A stretch of DNA of 51,444 nt, from the NCBI GenBank assembly GCA_947243845.1, contig CAMXIF010000020.1:1-51444 (forward strand), given 5' to 3'. This DNA is from an uncultured bacterium. GTDB lineage: Bacteria; Bacillota; Clostridia; Lachnospirales; Lachnospiraceae. Position 1 is the first letter of the stretch; each line of letters begins with the position of its first letter. Below the pieces are notes generated by a model. It was not told where the DNA came from, ran no database searches, and saw only the letters and a program-made list of their open reading frames with translations. Position numbers and translations under genes: made by a program. This document shows positions 42,484-51,438 of this stretch, one piece after another.

Positions 42484-43446
42484 TTAAACTTTCTCTACAA
42501 GTTCCTGTATTTCATTCACATTAGGCATCACACGAAGAGCCCCTTTGCGGGTAGTGATAATAGATGCCGCCGCGTTTGCAAAAGTCAACATCTCTCGCAG
42601 CTTTTCTTCATCCAGCCCATCCAGGCTGTACTGTAAAATATAATGCAGACAGCACGCCCCAAAAGTATCTCCCGCCCCTGTGGTCTCTATCGTATGCTCC
42701 TGCAGAAACGGGGCAACTTCCACACGTAAATCTTTATAATAAGCACGGCTCCCGTCTTTTCCCATAGACAACACGATCAACGGAATGTTATACTCTTCTC
42801 TCAGTTTACGAATCCCAGCATCAAAGTCTTCTTCCCCGGTAAACCACTGAATCTCATTATCGGAAATCTTCAGAAAATCACATTTAGCTAAACCATAGGC
42901 AACCTGCTGCCTGGCATCCTCTAAGGATTTCCACAAAGGCTCCCTCAGATTAGGATCAAAGGAAATGACTGCCCCAGCCGTTTTCGCTGCTTCCACTGCC
43001 TTTTTCGTAGCCCGTCTGACTTCTTCGTGTGTCATTGACAATGTCCCGAAATGGAACACCTCCGTATTCTGTAATAAATCCTCTTGCACCTCTTCTTCCC
43101 GGAGCATCATATCAGCGCCGGGGTTTCTGTAAAAGGAAAAATCCCTGTCCCCATCCGGAAAAGTCTCCACAAATGCCAGAGTCGTTCTGACCTCTTCATC
43201 CATTACCAGATTGGAAGTGTCAATCCCTGTCTCTGCCAGTATCTCTTTAAGACGATTTCCAAAAATATCCTGTCCAACCTTGCCGATAAATGCCGTCTTT
43301 CTTTCCAGTTTTGCAAGCATGGCTAACACATTGCAGGGTGCACCGCCGGGATTGGCTTCATAGATTGGATTTCCCTGTCCGCTGACTCCGTTTTCCGTAA
43401 AATCAATTAACAGTTCTCCAAGTGCAATTACATCATATTTTTTCAA
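42484..43446 (-). CDS. scrK: Fructokinase (PfkB family)
   Basis: A 320-residue ribokinase-type enzyme that phosphorylates fructose released by the GH32 enzyme encoded upstream. Marks: ALGELLIDF at the N-terminus, NPGGAPCNVLAMLAKL (sugar site), and the catalytic/anion-hole motif TTGAGDTFGACC with D260. The start codon is TTG at 43446, supported by AGGGG eight bases upstream; there is no better ATG. Last gene of the LacI-controlled operon. Confidence 0.92.
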   Translation of the reverse strand: MKKYDVIALGELLIDFTENGVSGQGNPIYEANPGGAPCNVLAMLAKLERKTAFIGKVGQDIFGNRLKEILAETGIDTSNLVMDEEVRTTLAFVETFPDGDRDFSFYRNPGADMMLREEEVQEDLLQNTEVFHFGTLSMTHEEVRRATKKAVEAAKTAGAVISFDPNLREPLWKSLEDARQQVAYGLAKCDFLKISDNEIQWFTGEEDFDAGIRKLREEYNIPLIVLSMGKDGSRAYYKDLRVEVAPFLQEHTIETTGAGDTFGACCLHYILQYSLDGLDEEKLREMLTFANAAASIITTRKGALRVMPNVNEIQELVEKV

Positions 43447-43568
43447 ATTTGAATCCCCTTTCTTATCTATATTGCGGCTCTTCTACATCTTTCTTGCCTT
43501 TGTGTCCTGCCCTGTCCTTAATTATCCTGCATGGCATATCTTACATGTATATGTAAATTGCCAAAAAC

Positions 43569-45053
43569 TCAATCTAACGTATATTTCACAACGTCCATTG
43601 ATACTTCTCCATCTGCGTAGAAAGAGATGCCTTCTGCCGTAAGATCAGTATAGATAGTCGCACTCAACACATACTCACCGTCATTCACAAACACCTCTAC
43701 ACTGAATCTGTCAAGTATGACCCGCATCTTTATATTACCATCTTTGTTGTGCACTTGGCAACGGCGTTGATGGATAATCGCCCTTCTTGAACCGGAAAAT
43801 TTCCTGTCTATCTTGACAATGGATTCATACGGCCTGAAACTGATGGAAGTATGGTATGTATCGTTCTGCGCAAACCTTACTGCAAATTTACGATAAATAT
43901 TCCCCGCATCTGCAGGACGCAATGTCAATTCCATATCTACTTTGCGCCCCTCCACCCCGGCAAGTCTGATCACATCCTGGAAGGTGACATTTTCATGTCT
44001 TACTTCCTCTCCTCTCATATCTTCCAATTCGCGTATCGGATTCTGATACAGTCTGCCGTTTTGTATCGACAGCTCCCTGGGCAGACTCATCTGGCCAAAC
44101 CAGGGCTGATCGGGGGAGTGAAGATTGCAAGTATCCCAATTCTGCATCCAGGCAATCATAACTCGTCTGCCATCCGGCGTCAGAATGGTCTGTGTCGCAT
44201 AGAAATCAATCCCATAATCCACTGCCTGATCATGTTCCTCCGTAAAGGTATCAGTCTCTTCATCATAGGAGCCGATCAGACATAAAGTTCCATTTCCGTT
44301 ATGATATTCAAACCCCTGCGGGAGCATATCCATGGGACTGGTAAGCAGCACTGCCTTTCCGTCCAGTTCAAAGAAATCCGGGCATTCCCACATCATGCCA
44401 TAGCGTTTGTTATTCGCTGTCAATATCTTATCATACTGCCAATGGAAGCCGTCCTGACTGCTAAAAAGGAGAATCTGCCCATCTCTATCCGGTGTACAGT
44501 TCCCTACGACACAGCGATAAGAACCGTCATTCTTTTTCCAGATTTTGGGATCACGAAAATCAAATTTACTTCCATTATCCGGAAGGTCATCTTTCGTCAA
44601 GACCGGATTTCCCACATATTTTTCATAATCTATCCCGTCACCCACCGCAAGGCACTGTGTCTGAACATCACGCATACTGCCGTCTGGCTGTGTCGTTCTG
44701 ACAACACCTGTATAGATCAGCAGCTGACGTCCGTCAGGCAATACCACTGCACTGCCGGAAAAACATCCATCCCTGTCAAATTCTGCATCCGGCGCAAGGG
44801 CTGCAGGAAGATACTCCCAGTGGAGCAGATCTTTACTCACCGCGTGCCCCCAGTGCATCGGCCCCCAGTGAGAATCATATGGGTGATACTGATAAAACAA
44901 ATGATATGCACCTTTGTAATATGAGAATCCATTCGGATCGTTCATCCAGCCAACTCTGGCCGCCAAATGAAACCCCGGGCGGTTCTTGTCGTCAATCTTT
45001 TTTTCCATCGCTTCTTCATATTTTCTTGCGTCACGTAATATCTGACTGATCAT
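43569..45053 (-). CDS. scrB: GH32 sucrose-6-phosphate hydrolase / beta-fructofuranosidase
   Basis: 494-residue glycoside hydrolase family 32 enzyme without a signal peptide, so it acts inside the cell. Catalytic triad: nucleophile D39 in WMNDPNGF, transition-state D168 in FRDPK, and acid/base E223 in WECPDFF. The C-terminal beta-sandwich (about 350-494) includes RFSVEVFVNDGEY. It hydrolyses sucrose or its phosphate, or small fructans. GGAGG precedes the ATG. With its upstream ABC transporter destroyed, the substrate must enter by another route. Confidence 0.93.
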   Translation of the reverse strand: MISQILRDARKYEEAMEKKIDDKNRPGFHLAARVGWMNDPNGFSYYKGAYHLFYQYHPYDSHWGPMHWGHAVSKDLLHWEYLPAALAPDAEFDRDGCFSGSAVVLPDGRQLLIYTGVVRTTQPDGSMRDVQTQCLAVGDGIDYEKYVGNPVLTKDDLPDNGSKFDFRDPKIWKKNDGSYRCVVGNCTPDRDGQILLFSSQDGFHWQYDKILTANNKRYGMMWECPDFFELDGKAVLLTSPMDMLPQGFEYHNGNGTLCLIGSYDEETDTFTEEHDQAVDYGIDFYATQTILTPDGRRVMIAWMQNWDTCNLHSPDQPWFGQMSLPRELSIQNGRLYQNPIRELEDMRGEEVRHENVTFQDVIRLAGVEGRKVDMELTLRPADAGNIYRKFAVRFAQNDTYHTSISFRPYESIVKIDRKFSGSRRAIIHQRRCQVHNKDGNIKMRVILDRFSVEVFVNDGEYVLSATIYTDLTAEGISFYADGEVSMDVVKYTLD

Positions 45054-45098
45054 AATAATCCTCCATAATGCTGCGAGCAGTTAAAAGCTTCTCTCTCA

Positions 45099-45683
45099 CT
45101 ATTCTTCCACTTCAATTCCCGCATAACGGTTATACGCATCCTGATATACTTCCAACAGTTTGTTCATACCGCATTTCTTTTCCAATAACTCTATATAATC
45201 CTGCCACTCCTGATCTGTAGGCCCACCGTTCTTTAACCACAAACCTTCATTTTCTGCTACCGTATTCTCAAAATTGGCTTTATACCAATCGATGGTATCC
45301 AACTCTCTTCCTGTAAAGACACAATCCACGGGATATGTCACGGTACTATCTACATATGGCATCCAAAAATCCTGCAAATCTGTCAGACGCTCAATCGCAC
45401 GATCCTCCATCTTAAAAGTCGTACTATAGTAATCACTGAGAATCAATTTGGGACCCCATACTTCCTGTTCTCCTTTTAACTCTCCGGCGCTTTTGCCATA
45501 CTTCTCCTGACATTCCTCATTCGATATACTCAGCCATACACCATTTTCATCTTTATCCGTAAAATACACATCAATCGGGCCATATTGCAGCTGCATCACG
45601 ATTTCCGGGTCATACCATCTGTCAAAATATTTTAAAAGATTTGCCGGGCTCTTGCAAGCTTTTGTAATATTCAGGTTACGATC
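45099..45683 (-). pseudogene. 3' fragment of an ABC sugar-binding protein gene
   Basis: Only the last ~190 residues of a large solute-binding lipoprotein (LplA-like, normally over 500 aa) remain. The frame is open from the deletion joint (reading DRNLNITKACKSPANLLKY) and continues FDRWYDPEIVMQLQYGPI to the normal-looking end YNRYAGIEVEE. Signal peptide, lipobox and first lobe are lost, so the product could not be exported or bind sugar. The joint lies at 45674-45683, inside the last codons of the truncated permease gene. Confidence 0.85.
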
Positions 45684-46387
45684 AGATTCAGCACCATGAT
45701 GGAAGTCAGCTGCGGCACATCAATGTGCAGAATTCTCTGGAACATGGAAGCGCCGTCCACCTTAGCCGCTTCATAGAGGGAAGTATCCACACTGGCCAGA
45801 GTCGCCATGTAAACGATGATGCCCCATCCTGCATCCTGCCAGATTCCTGATGCTATGTATATGGTTCGAAATGCCGCTGATTCTGTCAGGAAATCTATGC
45901 TCGTTCCGGCAATCAGATTGATCAGACCGCCAGACGGACTTAAAAAGATCCGGATCATACCACAGATAACCATGGTAGAAATAAAGTGCGGCGCATAGAG
46001 CACTGTCTGTGTCACCCTCTTAAAACGCTGGAATCTAAGTTGATTCAACATTAACGCAAGAATGACTGGAATCGGAAATCCCCATAACAGACTGTATAAA
46101 CTTAAAAGCAATGTATTCTTGATCATACGCGCGCAGGTAGGTGCGGTAAAAAACCGTTCGAACCATTCAAACCCGATCCATTCACTTCCCCACATACCTC
46201 TGCTGGCTTTATAATCTCTGAATGCAATCTGTATACCATACATTGGTACATACTTATAAATAATGGTCAAAACCACCGGAATCAAAAGCATCAGATATAA
46301 CTGCCAGTTATCCTTGATGCGCTTTCCAAGCGGTTTACCTCCCGACATTATTGCCGGACTTGTAACTGCCGACTTACTTCCACTCAT
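45671..46387 (-). pseudogene. ABC sugar permease (LplB-like), 3' end deleted
   Basis: 238 residues from the ATG at 46387 (GGAG upstream). Five membrane helices and the EAA loop for the ATPase (YEAAKVDGASMFQRILHIDVPQL) are present. The protein then ends at MVLNLIVT; the family goes on for about 70-75 residues with a last helix and tail. The expected second permease gene is missing and the sequence enters the solute-binding protein gene directly. First gene after the LacI-controlled promoter; loss of function is very likely. Confidence 0.85.
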
Positions 46388-46438
46388 ATCCTTTCTCCTT
46401 CCCTTTGCATGTGGTTTATGTCCCTTCCACATCCTATA

Positions 46439-46496
46439 CGTGAAACGTTATATCACTTCTTGTCCGTATGCTAACACTAAATTATAAGTCCGTCAA
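46439..46496 (-). promoter_or_regulatory. Promoter and LacI operator of the sucrose operon
   Basis: On the minus strand TTGACG (46496-46491) and TAGCAT (46473-46468) are 17 bases apart. About 17 bases downstream, TAACGTTTCA (46450-46441) forms the core of a near-palindrome; the same ten bases occur at 46595-46604 on the other strand. A site just behind the start point is a standard repressor position. Confidence 0.5.
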
Positions 46497-46594
46497 TGTA
46501 TTTGGGCTATTTTGTTGTGATACTTTATACATTTTGTTATTTTATACTATTTTTATTATTCATTTTTGTATAATTTACACATTATAATTTCATG

Positions 46595-46604
46595 TAACGT
46601 TTCA
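46595..46604 (+). promoter_or_regulatory. Second LacI-type operator
   Basis: TAACGTTTCA within ATGTAACGTTTCAT, palindromic except one position, with the central CG typical of LacI-family sites. It sits between the divergent operon and the lacI-type gene and may serve looping or autoregulation. A looser repeat TTTCAT/ATGAAA (46746-46765) lies just before the regulator start. Confidence 0.5.
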
Positions 46605-46781
46605 TATTATATTTCATTTTGGTCTTTACAAACCGTTTTCTGTACCTTATAATAATTTCAGTACAGATATTTCTCTATTGAATAGTAAAACAAATATTGA
46701 CTTTGACATTCTATATTATTTATTTGAAAGGTATATTTCATAAAGTTTCATATTTGTTCATGAAACAGAAAAGAGGTTGAA

Positions 46782-47789
46782 ATGAGATCAGAACACGCCG
46801 TTCCTACTATGAAAGATGTAGCAAAAGAAGCCGGTGTTGCCCTGGGAACCGTATCCAAAGTAGTAAATGGTATCCCTGTCGGTGAATCTTACAGACTTCG
46901 TGTGGAGGATGCCATTAAGAAACTGAATTACCAGGTCAACAGTTATGCACAGGGTTTAAAAGCAAGTAAAACCTATACCGTTGCCCTTTTGATTCCCAAT
47001 ACGGAAGAACCTTTTTTCGCTTCTCTTGTCTACTATATTAATCTTGCACTTTTGAAGCGTAAATACCGTATGCTGTTATGTTCTACCGATTTTGATTCCG
47101 CACAGGAACAGGAATATGTGACCATGGCACAACAGAACAAAGTGGACGGTATCATAGGCCTGACTTACAATCCCAATCTGCAGATTGAAGAAAATACCCC
47201 CTTCGTTGCTATCGACCGTTCCATGGGAACCAAAATTCCCTGTGTAGCCAGCGACAATTTTGCAGGCGGACAGTTAGCAGCAGAAAAATTGGCGGATTTG
47301 GGCTGTACTAATGTGGCCTTTCTTCGTATAGGTTCTTCACTGGACAACGAACCAAATAAGCGGAAAGCCGGTTTTGAGAACGGCTGCCTGTCACGAGGAC
47401 TTTCCTATGAAATGAAGGTCTTAGATGACGGGGATTCCTATGATGAATTTGAATACTTTCTTTCCGAACACATCCATGACGGAAAGCTTTCCTTTGACGG
47501 CATTTTCTGTGTCACAGACCGATTGGCTTACCTGATCATAAAAACACTCCACAGATTAAACCTACGTGTTCCGGAAGATGTGCAGGTGATCGGATTTGAC
47601 GGCATCCGTCCTTTTCAGGGAACAGATTATATATGTTCTACCATCGTGCAGCCTGTGCCGGAAATTGCTGAAATGTGCGTTAACCTGCTCTTACAGGAGA
47701 ATATCTCTTCCAAACCGCCCCTTGTTTGTCTGCCCGTCACGTATGCTTATGGCGGCACTACCAGGGAACAAGATATGCGGCAGGATTGA
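46782..47789 (+). CDS. LacI-family regulator of the sucrose operon
   Basis: 335 residues. N-terminal helix-turn-helix and hinge (about 8-65): TMKDVAKEAGVALGTVSKVVNG and NSYAQGLKASKT. The periplasmic-binding-like sensor domain (about 66-330) has VALLIPNTEEPFFASLVYYI, DGIIGLTYN, AIDRSM, ASDNFAGGQLAAEKL and VIGFDG. AGAGG precedes the ATG. Divergent from the fructokinase/GH32 operon and next to two matching operators, so sucrose or fructose derivatives are the likely ligand. The gene is intact although the transporter it would control is broken. Confidence 0.92.
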   Translation: MRSEHAVPTMKDVAKEAGVALGTVSKVVNGIPVGESYRLRVEDAIKKLNYQVNSYAQGLKASKTYTVALLIPNTEEPFFASLVYYINLALLKRKYRMLLCSTDFDSAQEQEYVTMAQQNKVDGIIGLTYNPNLQIEENTPFVAIDRSMGTKIPCVASDNFAGGQLAAEKLADLGCTNVAFLRIGSSLDNEPNKRKAGFENGCLSRGLSYEMKVLDDGDSYDEFEYFLSEHIHDGKLSFDGIFCVTDRLAYLIIKTLHRLNLRVPEDVQVIGFDGIRPFQGTDYICSTIVQPVPEIAEMCVNLLLQENISSKPPLVCLPVTYAYGGTTREQDMRQD

Positions 47790-47848
47790 TCTTTCTAATC
47801 TGCCCATGAAAATGCATTCGGCAAGCCACTTTTGCATGGAGGAATCAT

Positions 47849-48508
47849 ATGAAAAACTGGTGGTACTATCATAAATGGTATGTGATTATCGGCCTCATAC
47901 TGTTTCTGATTGCCTGCAGTCTGATTGAAAATGCTCTGGGACTTTTCCAAAAATCTCCCGACCTGCAGATTGCATACGTGGGGAAGGCCCCGCTTTCCTC
48001 TGATACAGCTGCTGCCATACAGAAAGCCTTTACCTCACTGGCAGCTGACTATAACCATGACGGTGAGATCCTTGTCCAAGTCAATCAATACGTAGACGGC
48101 AATGACAATATGGATGCAGATACCGCTTATTACCAATATGCCTCTGAGATAACATTAATCGGTGATATCTCAAACTGTGAGAGTTACTTCTTCCTGCTGG
48201 AAGACCCTGTGGACTTTCAGCGCAGCTATCAGCTTCTTGCTGCTGCAGACGGAAGCTGCCCGGAGCAGTCGAATTATGAAACGGCAGATAAAACTTTTCA
48301 ATGGTCTGACTGCTCTGTTCTCGCAAAGATGGAACTTGGCGCTTATTCTGACGCATCTCTTGGCCAGACATCCGAAGGCAGCAACCAGGATCTCCTTTCC
48401 GGGCTTTATCTTGGCAGGCGTTGTTTCTATACTGATGCTGTCACAGAGCATGTCGAGGAATGTGCCGGATTATGGGACACTTTATATCAAGGTATCCAAG
48501 GAGACTAA
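47849..48508 (+). CDS. Membrane-anchored extracytoplasmic protein of unknown function
   Basis: A 219-residue protein. The start MKNWWYYHKWYVIIGLILFLIACSLIE gives a basic/aromatic N-terminus and one membrane helix; the Cys in LIACS could be read as a lipobox, but a plain anchor is equally possible. The outer domain is acidic. Similar 'WWYYHKWYV' proteins are common, uncharacterised, in Clostridia. GGAGG six bases before the ATG. First of three plus-strand genes. Confidence 0.75.
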   Translation: MKNWWYYHKWYVIIGLILFLIACSLIENALGLFQKSPDLQIAYVGKAPLSSDTAAAIQKAFTSLAADYNHDGEILVQVNQYVDGNDNMDADTAYYQYASEITLIGDISNCESYFFLLEDPVDFQRSYQLLAAADGSCPEQSNYETADKTFQWSDCSVLAKMELGAYSDASLGQTSEGSNQDLLSGLYLGRRCFYTDAVTEHVEECAGLWDTLYQGIQGD

Positions 48509-48577
48509 AAATTTCCATATAAGAAACAAATATTTTAACCTGACTAAAACAACAAAAAATGTATGGGGAAACGGAAA

Positions 48578-49096
48578 ATGAACGATTGCTTAATCTGTGA
48601 AAGAATCGCGCTAATTAAGGAAAATCGGAATCCTTATTTTGTCCGAGAATTGAATACGGGATATGTCGTGATAGGCGACCAACAGCGGATAAAGGGATAC
48701 ACTCTGTTTTTATGCAAGCAACACGCCTATGAACTGCATCAGTTGGAACCTCAGTACCGAGATGAATTTCTTCATGAGATGGCCATTGTAGCCGAGGCCG
48801 TATACCACGCCTTTCAACCGGATAAATTAAACTATTCACTGCTGGGTGTCGGACGCGGCCTGCATATGCACTGGCACATACATCCCAGAAGAACCGGCGA
48901 TACGCCTGCTGCCGGCCCTGTCTGGCAGCTCGGTAAGGAATTGACAGATAAAAAGTATAATCCGACAATGGAAGAACTGGAAATATTAAAAACGAAATTG
49001 AATGAGGAACTGGACAAACTTTTGCAGCAATCTGTGCAATCAAATATATACAGTCTTAATAGAACGAAGACAGGAAAACCAGGAGATGGAAAATGA
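48578..49096 (+). CDS. HIT-family protein
   Basis: 172 residues. N-terminal zinc-type pair CLICERI and the histidine triad H96-x-H98-x-H100-x-H102 in GLHMHWHIHPRR. HIT proteins hydrolyse nucleotide phosphoesters or act as nucleotidyltransferases; the substrate is not known here. The ATG at 48578 follows GGGG/CGGA; five codons upstream another ATG is open. Its stop overlaps the next gene's ATG (ATGA), so translation is coupled. Confidence 0.88.
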   Translation: MNDCLICERIALIKENRNPYFVRELNTGYVVIGDQQRIKGYTLFLCKQHAYELHQLEPQYRDEFLHEMAIVAEAVYHAFQPDKLNYSLLGVGRGLHMHWHIHPRRTGDTPAAGPVWQLGKELTDKKYNPTMEELEILKTKLNEELDKLLQQSVQSNIYSLNRTKTGKPGDGK

Positions 49097-49722
49097 AACG
49101 CAAATCCATAAAAGACTATCTGATAACCCAGAAAATAATTATCATGATTTGTACCGTAATATGCTCTGCCATATTATCCGGCTGTGCGCTCATACCCAAT
49201 CTATCAGATACTGCCAATAATGTATTAGATGAAACGTCCGGACAGGTGGTGATCGGTTCTCATCTAACGATACACAATACGGATGAGAGACTGACATTGT
49301 CCAAGCACATGGATACTCTTTCAGCCGATGGCCTCTATTATGCTTCATGGGTTGCCGGAGAATCCACCCCTTATGAAAACATTGATGGAGAATCTGTTTC
49401 TTTATATGATGCACAGCTTTATGTTCTGGCAGGAGAATTCAAATCCACCGAAACCGCACAGGAAAATATGAATAACTGGCTTGCCGCCGGAAGGTCAAAC
49501 TATGAAGTAATAAGTGAAGACAATATTGACTGTAACGGTCAATCATATTCCCTAATCACCTATCAGTTTACCAATACCGAAAATCCCTACGACCACGGCG
49601 TATCTGTATTCGGCGTTTATGAAGATACGGCTGTCTGTATGGAACTGACATGCGTGAAAAACTATAATGAAGATTTACGGCAGATGCTGACTGAATTTCT
49701 GGGAAACTGTACCTATGAATAG
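49093..49722 (+). CDS. Lipoprotein of unknown function
   Basis: 209 residues. A long basic N-terminus and signal helix (KIIIMICTVICSAI) lead to the lipobox ILSGC with C31. The mature domain is acidic; YEVISEDNIDCNGQSYSLITYQF and ENPYDHGVSVFGVYEDTAVCMEL suggest a beta-rich fold. No family recognised. Four-base overlap with the HIT gene. AGGAGATGG before the ATG. Confidence 0.75.
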   Translation: MKRKSIKDYLITQKIIIMICTVICSAILSGCALIPNLSDTANNVLDETSGQVVIGSHLTIHNTDERLTLSKHMDTLSADGLYYASWVAGESTPYENIDGESVSLYDAQLYVLAGEFKSTETAQENMNNWLAAGRSNYEVISEDNIDCNGQSYSLITYQFTNTENPYDHGVSVFGVYEDTAVCMELTCVKNYNEDLRQMLTEFLGNCTYE

Positions 49723-49770
49723 ATAATTCCAGTTTATCAGACAGAAACAGGCCATACACAACTATACAAT

Positions 49771-50607
49771 TTACGATGTTTTATTTTTCTGGCACATCGG
49801 ACAATACACACTGCTCCTGCCGCCTATGACCATACGGCCAAGCAGATTCCCACACACCGGACAGGCTTTCCCCGCATGACCATATACCTGTAAAAATGGC
49901 GTGTTTCGGTAATCCCGTCCTTTTGTCTTTAGATACTCTTCCGGCGTTATCTCATTCTTTTCAATAAAATAGGACAAACGTTCCGGAATCACCCTCGCAA
50001 GCCGCTCCCACTCTTCCTGCCCCAGACTGCCTGCCGGGCATGCCGGATGAATCCCAGCAGTAAATAATATTTCATCCGAATAGATATTACCGATACCCGC
50101 AATAATACTCTGGTCTAACAGACATTCTTTAATCGCTTTCTTACGTTTTCCCAAACGGAGGATCAGATATTCTGCTGTCAATTCATCATCAAAAGGCTCC
50201 ATTCCCAACTTTGCAATTCCGCTGTAGGTATCCACTTCCCCACTTTGAAGCAGCCAGAAGCGGCCGAAACGGCGCATATCTGAAAAACGTAACTGCCTGC
50301 CGTCACTCATTTCAAAAACAATATGCGTATGTTTCTCTTGCGGAAAATCGGCCGGAGTAAACAGCAGACCACCTGTCATCCGTAAATGTAAGATAACCCG
50401 GCATCCATTTTCTAATAAAATATATAAAAATTTTCCCCTGCGCATCATGCCCGATATGTTCTGTCCAATCAATAACCTGCAAAACTCATCTGCTACAGGA
50501 TAGGCCGTTACCTCCGGACGATTTACCGTTACTTTAGTAATCGTAAGTCCTTTCAGCTGTGGTTCCAGTACTCTCTTGATCGTTTCAACTTCTGGTAATT
50601 CTGGCAT
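49771..50607 (-). CDS. mutM: Formamidopyrimidine-DNA glycosylase
   Basis: Removes 8-oxoguanine and formamidopyrimidines from DNA. 278 residues. N-terminal PELPEVETI with catalytic Pro2 and Glu3, a basic loop RRGKFLYILL, the helix-two-turn-helix LLDQSIIAGIGNIYSDEILF, and a C-terminal zinc finger of four Cys (ACPVCGN ... VYCPMCQ). All catalytic parts look intact. Transcribed just after the methyltransferase gene, forming a small repair unit. Confidence 0.96.
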   Translation of the reverse strand: MPELPEVETIKRVLEPQLKGLTITKVTVNRPEVTAYPVADEFCRLLIGQNISGMMRRGKFLYILLENGCRVILHLRMTGGLLFTPADFPQEKHTHIVFEMSDGRQLRFSDMRRFGRFWLLQSGEVDTYSGIAKLGMEPFDDELTAEYLILRLGKRKKAIKECLLDQSIIAGIGNIYSDEILFTAGIHPACPAGSLGQEEWERLARVIPERLSYFIEKNEITPEEYLKTKGRDYRNTPFLQVYGHAGKACPVCGNLLGRMVIGGRSSVYCPMCQKNKTS

Positions 50608-50638
50608 AAACTCAATCCTCTTTCTGTATAATAATCTA

Positions 50639-51157
50639 TTACAATAAGATCATCCTATTATCTACATCCACGCCTTCTAAGGAGAGTAAATACTTCTTTT
50701 TATCCACACCCCCCGCATATCCTGTCAGACTGCCATCGGAACCAGCAACCCGGTGACAGGGTACAATAATGGAAATTGGATTGTGCCCTACCGCCCCACC
50801 CACAGCTTGGGCAGACATATGAGCAAGGCCTTTTTCCTCGGCAATCTTTCTGGCCAATTCCCCATATGTTGCTGTCTGTCCGTAAGGAATCTGCCGCAAT
50901 AATTTCCAAATGCTGATCTGAAACGGTGTACCGATCAGATGTACAGGCGGTATAAAATCCGGTTCCTGTCCGGCAAAGTAAATATCAAGCCATTTCCTTA
51001 CACTCTTAAATACCGGCAGGTTTTTTTCTTCATGTGCCGGGTCGAGATTATGGGCAAAATACTTTTGTCCATCAAACCAAAGGCCTGTCAGGCCAATCTC
51101 ATCAGCAGCAAGAAGTATATTCCCTATAGGCGATTTACAAGTAGATATGTATTGCAT
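50639..51157 (-). CDS. ogt: Methylated-DNA--protein-cysteine methyltransferase
   Basis: Suicide repair protein that takes alkyl groups from O6-alkylguanine. 172 residues from the ATG at 51157, which has GGAGGG upstream; an open frame to 51226 is not supported. N-terminal Ada-like ribonuclease-H fold, then the DNA-binding helix-turn-helix TPFQISIWKLLRQIPYG, YGELA, and the acceptor site PISIIVPCHRV with C134. 31 bases before mutM, so probably cotranscribed. Confidence 0.94.
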   Translation of the reverse strand: MQYISTCKSPIGNILLAADEIGLTGLWFDGQKYFAHNLDPAHEEKNLPVFKSVRKWLDIYFAGQEPDFIPPVHLIGTPFQISIWKLLRQIPYGQTATYGELARKIAEEKGLAHMSAQAVGGAVGHNPISIIVPCHRVAGSDGSLTGYAGGVDKKKYLLSLEGVDVDNRMILL

Positions 51158-51329
51158 CTGATCCCTCCGAAATGTAAGAAGTGTCTGAGTGCACTGTTGT
51201 AATTCTATTATAAAAAAGTATAGCATGTCCCTGGTTGAACTACAATGTTACGCACGGATATGATTTATCTTCCATAATTTAAAAACTCCTCATATTCACT
51301 CTCATATCGTCCTCATTATTGTCCTATAA

Positions 51330-51389
51330 CAAAAATTTATCGAAACTCAATAAATTTTTGTTGACATTCATTTTAACCCGTGTTATTTT
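51330..51389 (+). promoter_or_regulatory. Inverted repeat and promoter-like pair at the window edge
   Basis: A perfect 11-bp inverted repeat CAAAAATTTAT/ATAAATTTTTG (51330-51360) directly touches TTGACA (51361-51366); TATTTT follows after 17 bases (51384-51389). It looks like an operator plus promoter for a plus-strand gene beyond the window. Confidence 0.4.
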
Positions 51390-51403
51390 GGTGAATAGCA
51401 AGA

Positions 51404-51438
51404 CGAGAGTCCCATTTGTAATCCAAGACTCCCGTTTT
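51404..51438 (+). terminator. Attenuator-like hairpin after the edge promoter
   Basis: CGAGAGTC pairs with GACTCCCG (one mismatch) and is followed by TTTT. Placed about 15-20 bases after the promoter-like -10 box, it could be an early terminator or a boundary of a neighbouring unit. Confidence 0.3.

Larger units (their letters stand above)
46433..46781 (+). other. AT-rich divergent control region
   Basis: About 350 bases without a gene between the sucrose operon and its regulator. It contains the two TAACGTTTCA sites and the minus-strand promoter listed separately. I see no convincing plus-strand promoter with good spacing; TTGACT near 46697 is the only good -35 candidate. Confidence 0.5.
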
